Assembly (NCBI GenBank): GCA_043816305.1 | Contig: JBDRHZ010000025.1 | Coordinates: forward strand, 1-38,013 | Direction of reading: 5' to 3' | Source of the DNA: JAHIVN01 sp018816645 | Lineage (GTDB): Bacteria > Patescibacteriota > Dojkabacteria > JAHIVN01 | DNA length: 38,013 nucleotides | Part shown: positions 36,213 to 38,013 of the stretch, piece by piece | Numbering within the stretch: the stretch's first letter is position 1 | Layout: each line of letters starts with the position of its first letter | The notes under the pieces: model-generated | Databases searched by the model: none | What the model was told of the DNA's origin: nothing | What the model saw: the letters and a program-made list of their open reading frames with translations, nothing else | Translations under genes and position numbers: made by a program

Positions 36213-36221
36213 ATTATATCA
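36213..36221 (-). promoter_or_regulatory. Extended -10 promoter TGATATAAT
   Basis: Minus-strand TGATATAAT from 36221 to 36213, about 27 bases before the ATG at 36186. No -35 is evident. Confidence 0.5.
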
Positions 36222-36315
36222 GATTTGGCCGAAAATTCATTGTTTGGCGTGTGAAAAATAACCTTGCTGCGTGTCATATAGTCTCAACCCAAGGAGACAG
36301 TTACGTTTTCCATCA

Positions 36316-36345
36316 GCGGGTTCAAACGTCCTCGTTTGAACCTAC
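36316..36345. repeat. 30-base palindromic repeat, copy 2
   Basis: Same element as at 35659-35688, with A replaced by G just before the stem. The stem is at 36321-36340. The surrounding 36187-36466 gap is more GC-rich than its neighbours and has no gene I can support. Confidence 0.65.
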
Positions 36346-36466
36346 ACCTGCTTTGGCTGAAGCACCACTTTGAGATAGATAAATCTTTCCCCCGAAAAAT
36401 ATCCGAACCGGGTCCGAGACCTGCTCCAGCAGAAGAGTCGGTGCAGGAAATCCTTGTAAGCTGGGG

Positions 36467-36868
36467 CTATGAGGGTGCTCTGAGATTTTCTCTATCTTGA
36501 ATCCAGGCAGAGTACTGATTCTCTAATATCATAAACTCAATGGCCAGACTGACTACTTTTGAAGGATCATCTACAAATGTTGTCTCGCCTTCAGGAGAAA
36601 GAATACAAAATCTTCCATAAATTACTTCGTTGATACCTCGTCTTATACTTTCTCTTTGAATTGAGAGGACTCTTTCATCACAACCAACAAAATCCACGGC
36701 AATAGCATGGCCATAGTGATCAAGTGCTACAAAACAACATCTCACATCAAGGCTATGAGCTGTCAAAGCAGCATTTATCTGCTCTAATCTAGCATTATTA
36801 CCAAATTTTTCCTGGAAGTTAAAACAGCAGAATACAAGGGCTTCAGAAGGTTGAGAAAATACTTCCAT
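36467..36868 (-). CDS. Hypothetical protein, orphan family A (short form)
   Basis: The 133-residue paralogue of the 34847-35581 product shares RLEQINAALTAHSLDVRCCFVALD, the LSPEGETTF segment and LAIEFMILEN. It stops soon after that shared region, whereas the longer protein continues for about 110 residues. It may be a truncated copy or a single-domain version. No signal peptide or membrane helix is present. It has its own promoter (TTGTAT, 18-base spacer, TGATATAAT) and a leader of about 17 bases. The function is unknown. Confidence 0.6.
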   Translation of the reverse strand: MEVFSQPSEALVFCCFNFQEKFGNNARLEQINAALTAHSLDVRCCFVALDHYGHAIAVDFVGCDERVLSIQRESIRRGINEVIYGRFCILSPEGETTFVDDPSKVVSLAIEFMILENQYSAWIQDRENLRAPS

Positions 36869-36891
36869 ACCTGTATCTGACTTATAGTGCC

Positions 36892-36900
36892 ATTATATCA
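36892..36900 (-). promoter_or_regulatory. Extended -10 promoter TGATATAAT with possible -35
   Basis: Minus-strand TGATATAAT from 36900 to 36892. TTGTAT lies 18 bases upstream of TATAAT (36921-36916). Confidence 0.5.
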
Positions 36901-37027
36901 GAGTTATGGCTTGGAATACAAAAAGATGGAGAATAACTTTATAGAATTAAGTCTTGGGAACAGTCTACGTTTTCCTGACCGGATCGATCATAGAAATTTG
37001 ATTGATGAAATTCCTACTAAGAGAGAT

Positions 37028-37636
37028 TCAAATGGTCGGGTCACCTTCAGCAACGTATCTGTTTATTCTCTCCTCAACCTTACTCAAGAATGTATTTACC
37101 GTTTTTACTTGTACTCCAATAAGTTCTAGCGGCTGTAAAGTCCTATCCTGTAAGACTATAATCCCTCCGTTTACCCTCCTGTACTCGATTAAATCGCTTC
37201 CAAAAGTTCCATTACCCTCCATATCAATTCTAACCTGGATATTAGGGGCTTGAATTGGGCCGTCTTCAGGAAGGGGCTTAACTCTTACAAAAACTGTTAA
37301 TATTCCAAATTCTGGAGCAATACGAGCATCTGCAAGATCAGTAATATCAAGCGTTCTCAATATATCATCTACACTCACAGCACCCTCCGAGTCTCTTGTA
37401 AACAAGAAACAGTCCTTCCCAAACAGTTCAACCTCTACCTCTTGAGGATTTCCCATCAATAACAACTGCAGGCTGACATCAGAATTACTCAGAGCATTCT
37501 CTTCAATCCTTGGACCATTTCTGCTTCTTGCAACTCCAGCTGATTGATCAGGATCAGCAGGTACCCCCAACAATTCTCTAGCGGCATCAAGAAGGCTTTG
37601 ATCAACAGTTGTTGGGTCTATTTGAATATCTTCCAT
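37028..37636 (-). CDS. Hypothetical protein of the orphan cluster
   Basis: ATG 37636 (MEDIQIDPTTVDQ) is chosen over the in-frame TTG at 37642, giving 202 residues. The N-terminus is helical and acidic. A middle region contains VEVELFGKDCFLFTRDSEG, and a C-terminal region contains VRIDMEGNGTFGSDLIEYRRV. That C-terminal region resembles in pattern, but not convincingly in sequence, the second half of the 34847 product. No known domain, signal peptide or membrane helix is seen. The -10 at 37650-37645 would place the transcript start almost on the ATG, so the message may be leaderless. Confidence 0.6.
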   Translation of the reverse strand: MEDIQIDPTTVDQSLLDAARELLGVPADPDQSAGVARSRNGPRIEENALSNSDVSLQLLLMGNPQEVEVELFGKDCFLFTRDSEGAVSVDDILRTLDITDLADARIAPEFGILTVFVRVKPLPEDGPIQAPNIQVRIDMEGNGTFGSDLIEYRRVNGGIIVLQDRTLQPLELIGVQVKTVNTFLSKVEERINRYVAEGDPTI

Positions 37637-37644
37637 AGCCAAAT

Positions 37645-37653
37645 ATTATACCA
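37645..37653 (-). promoter_or_regulatory. Extended -10 promoter TGGTATAAT with -35
   Basis: Minus-strand TGGTATAAT from 37653 to 37645, with TTGCTA (37674-37669) 18 bases upstream of TATAAT. The expected start is near 37638, next to the ATG at 37636. Confidence 0.55.
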
Positions 37654-37722
37654 AATTCCAATATCCTCTAGCAATTCACAAAGACTCCAACCCAACAACG
37701 AATCACCACTGCAAACATTTTA

Positions 37723-37842
37723 ATTACCTAGTTACCTGATTACCTTATTACCTAGTTACCTAATCTCCTTATTACCCAGTTACCTGACTTCCTGTTTTCC
37801 TGCTTCACTGTTTAACTACTTTCCTGTTTCACAGCTTTACTA
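37723..37842. repeat. 8-base tandem array (ATTACCTA-type), fifteen units
   Basis: The first eight units are ATTACCTA, GTTACCTG, ATTACCTT, ATTACCTA, GTTACCTA, ATCTCCTT, ATTACCCA, GTTACCTG. Seven more degenerate units (ACTTCCTG, TTTTCCTG, CTTCACTG and so on) follow in the same register to CTTTACTA. The length is exactly 120 bases without an indel, and the unit decays from left to right. It lies between the orphan cluster and the putative mobile element. Confidence 0.75.
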
Positions 37843-37871
37843 TGAATAAGTTGGGATAGATATTACGAATT

Positions 37872-37917
37872 TGGGTGTGTTAAAGTAATGTAGTTAAACT
37901 ATTACAAAACACACCCA
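37872..37917. repeat. Long interrupted inverted repeat next to the edge gene
   Basis: TGGGTGTGTT at 37872-37881 pairs perfectly with AACACACCCA at 37908-37917. Inside, GTAAT (37885-37889) pairs with ATTAC (37901-37905), and AGTT pairs with AACT around a single A. The right arm ends on the A of the following ATG. It could be a transposon end structure or a hairpin that blocks read-through translation. Confidence 0.6.
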
Positions 37918-38013
37918 TGAGACATGGTACACAAACTCGAGCAAAATATCTACTACCATATAGATGGCAGTGGAAATCAATCTTTAAAATACCACCAAAA
38001 AGTCTAAGTAAGA
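37917..38013 (+). CDS. Start of a probable transposase gene (3' end outside window)
   Basis: ATG 37917 opens a frame that runs off the window after 32 codons: MRHGTQTRAKYLLPYRW, then QWKSIFKIPPKSLSK. It is basic and aromatic, and reminds me of the N-terminus of integrase-type transposases in candidate-phyla genomes. The long inverted repeat immediately upstream supports a mobile element. Too little is visible to name the family. An in-frame stop at 37881-37883 bounds it upstream. Confidence 0.4.
   Translation, partial: MRHGTQTRAKYLLPYRWQWKSIFKIPPKSLSK

Noticed and set aside
35659..36345. The two 30-base palindromic repeats as a CRISPR array
   Set aside because: There are only two copies, 657 bases apart, with a gene between them and no cas genes.
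36316..36345. A tRNA, because GGTTCAAA resembles a T-loop
   Set aside because: The sequence is a perfect palindrome with no acceptor, D or anticodon arms around it.
1..38013. Reassignment of UGA to glycine as in some candidate phyla
   Set aside because: Genes such as those ending at 27368 and 31067 terminate at TGA at the position expected from their paralogues, and no gene needs in-frame TGA.

Overview
The window is about 38 kb of low-GC bacterial DNA with small operons, short intergenic gaps and no recognisable Shine-Dalgarno sequences before its genes. UGA is a normal stop codon (several genes end in TGA). An alanyl-tRNA synthetase without its C-terminal domain, giant repeat-built surface proteins with LPETG-type tails, tail-fibre-like anchored proteins and many orphan small genes together suggest a member of the Candidate Phyla Radiation (Patescibacteria). 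I cannot name the phylum from sequence alone.

Layout. 1-943 is the 3' end of a secreted protein gene. 1170-6338 encodes a 1722-residue surface protein. It is followed at 6337-6671 by a frameshifted duplicate of the C-terminus of the first gene. 6755-8059 is a Lon-like AAA+ ATPase with no protease domain, and 8437-9054 is a DedA membrane protein. It converges with a minus-strand LPETG surface protein (9057-10730). 11029-12978 is alaS and 13049-13636 a prephenate-dehydratase-like protein. 13758-22517 is a giant (about 2919 residues) paralogue of the first large surface protein. 22589-23953 (minus) is a membrane protein with two carboxypeptidase-regulatory-like domains. 24045-27368 and 27537-31067 are tandem paralogous anchored tail-fibre-like proteins. 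Then come a histidine phosphatase (31180), a frameshifted membrane protein (31871), a family 2 glycosyltransferase (32458) and murB (33526). Four small minus-strand orphan genes (34847-37636) follow. At the right edge a long hairpin abuts what looks like the start of a transposase gene.

Functional reading. Much of the window is devoted to the cell surface: three proteins share the tail motif FLPETGELP followed by a membrane helix, and two more carry an N-terminal anchor. The two largest proteins look like two complete secreted proteins fused in frame, because each has a second signal-peptide-like segment in its interior.

The least expected signal lies between genes. Degenerate tandem arrays with an 8-base period (and some with a 7-base period) sit immediately after stop codons or before start codons at several loci. 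They use two unit types, one starting GC and one resembling ATTACCTA. Sigma70-like promoters (TTGCA-type -35, 17-base spacer, TATAAT-type -10) can be placed before many genes. The four orphan genes on the right instead share an extended -10 of the form TGNTATAAT.
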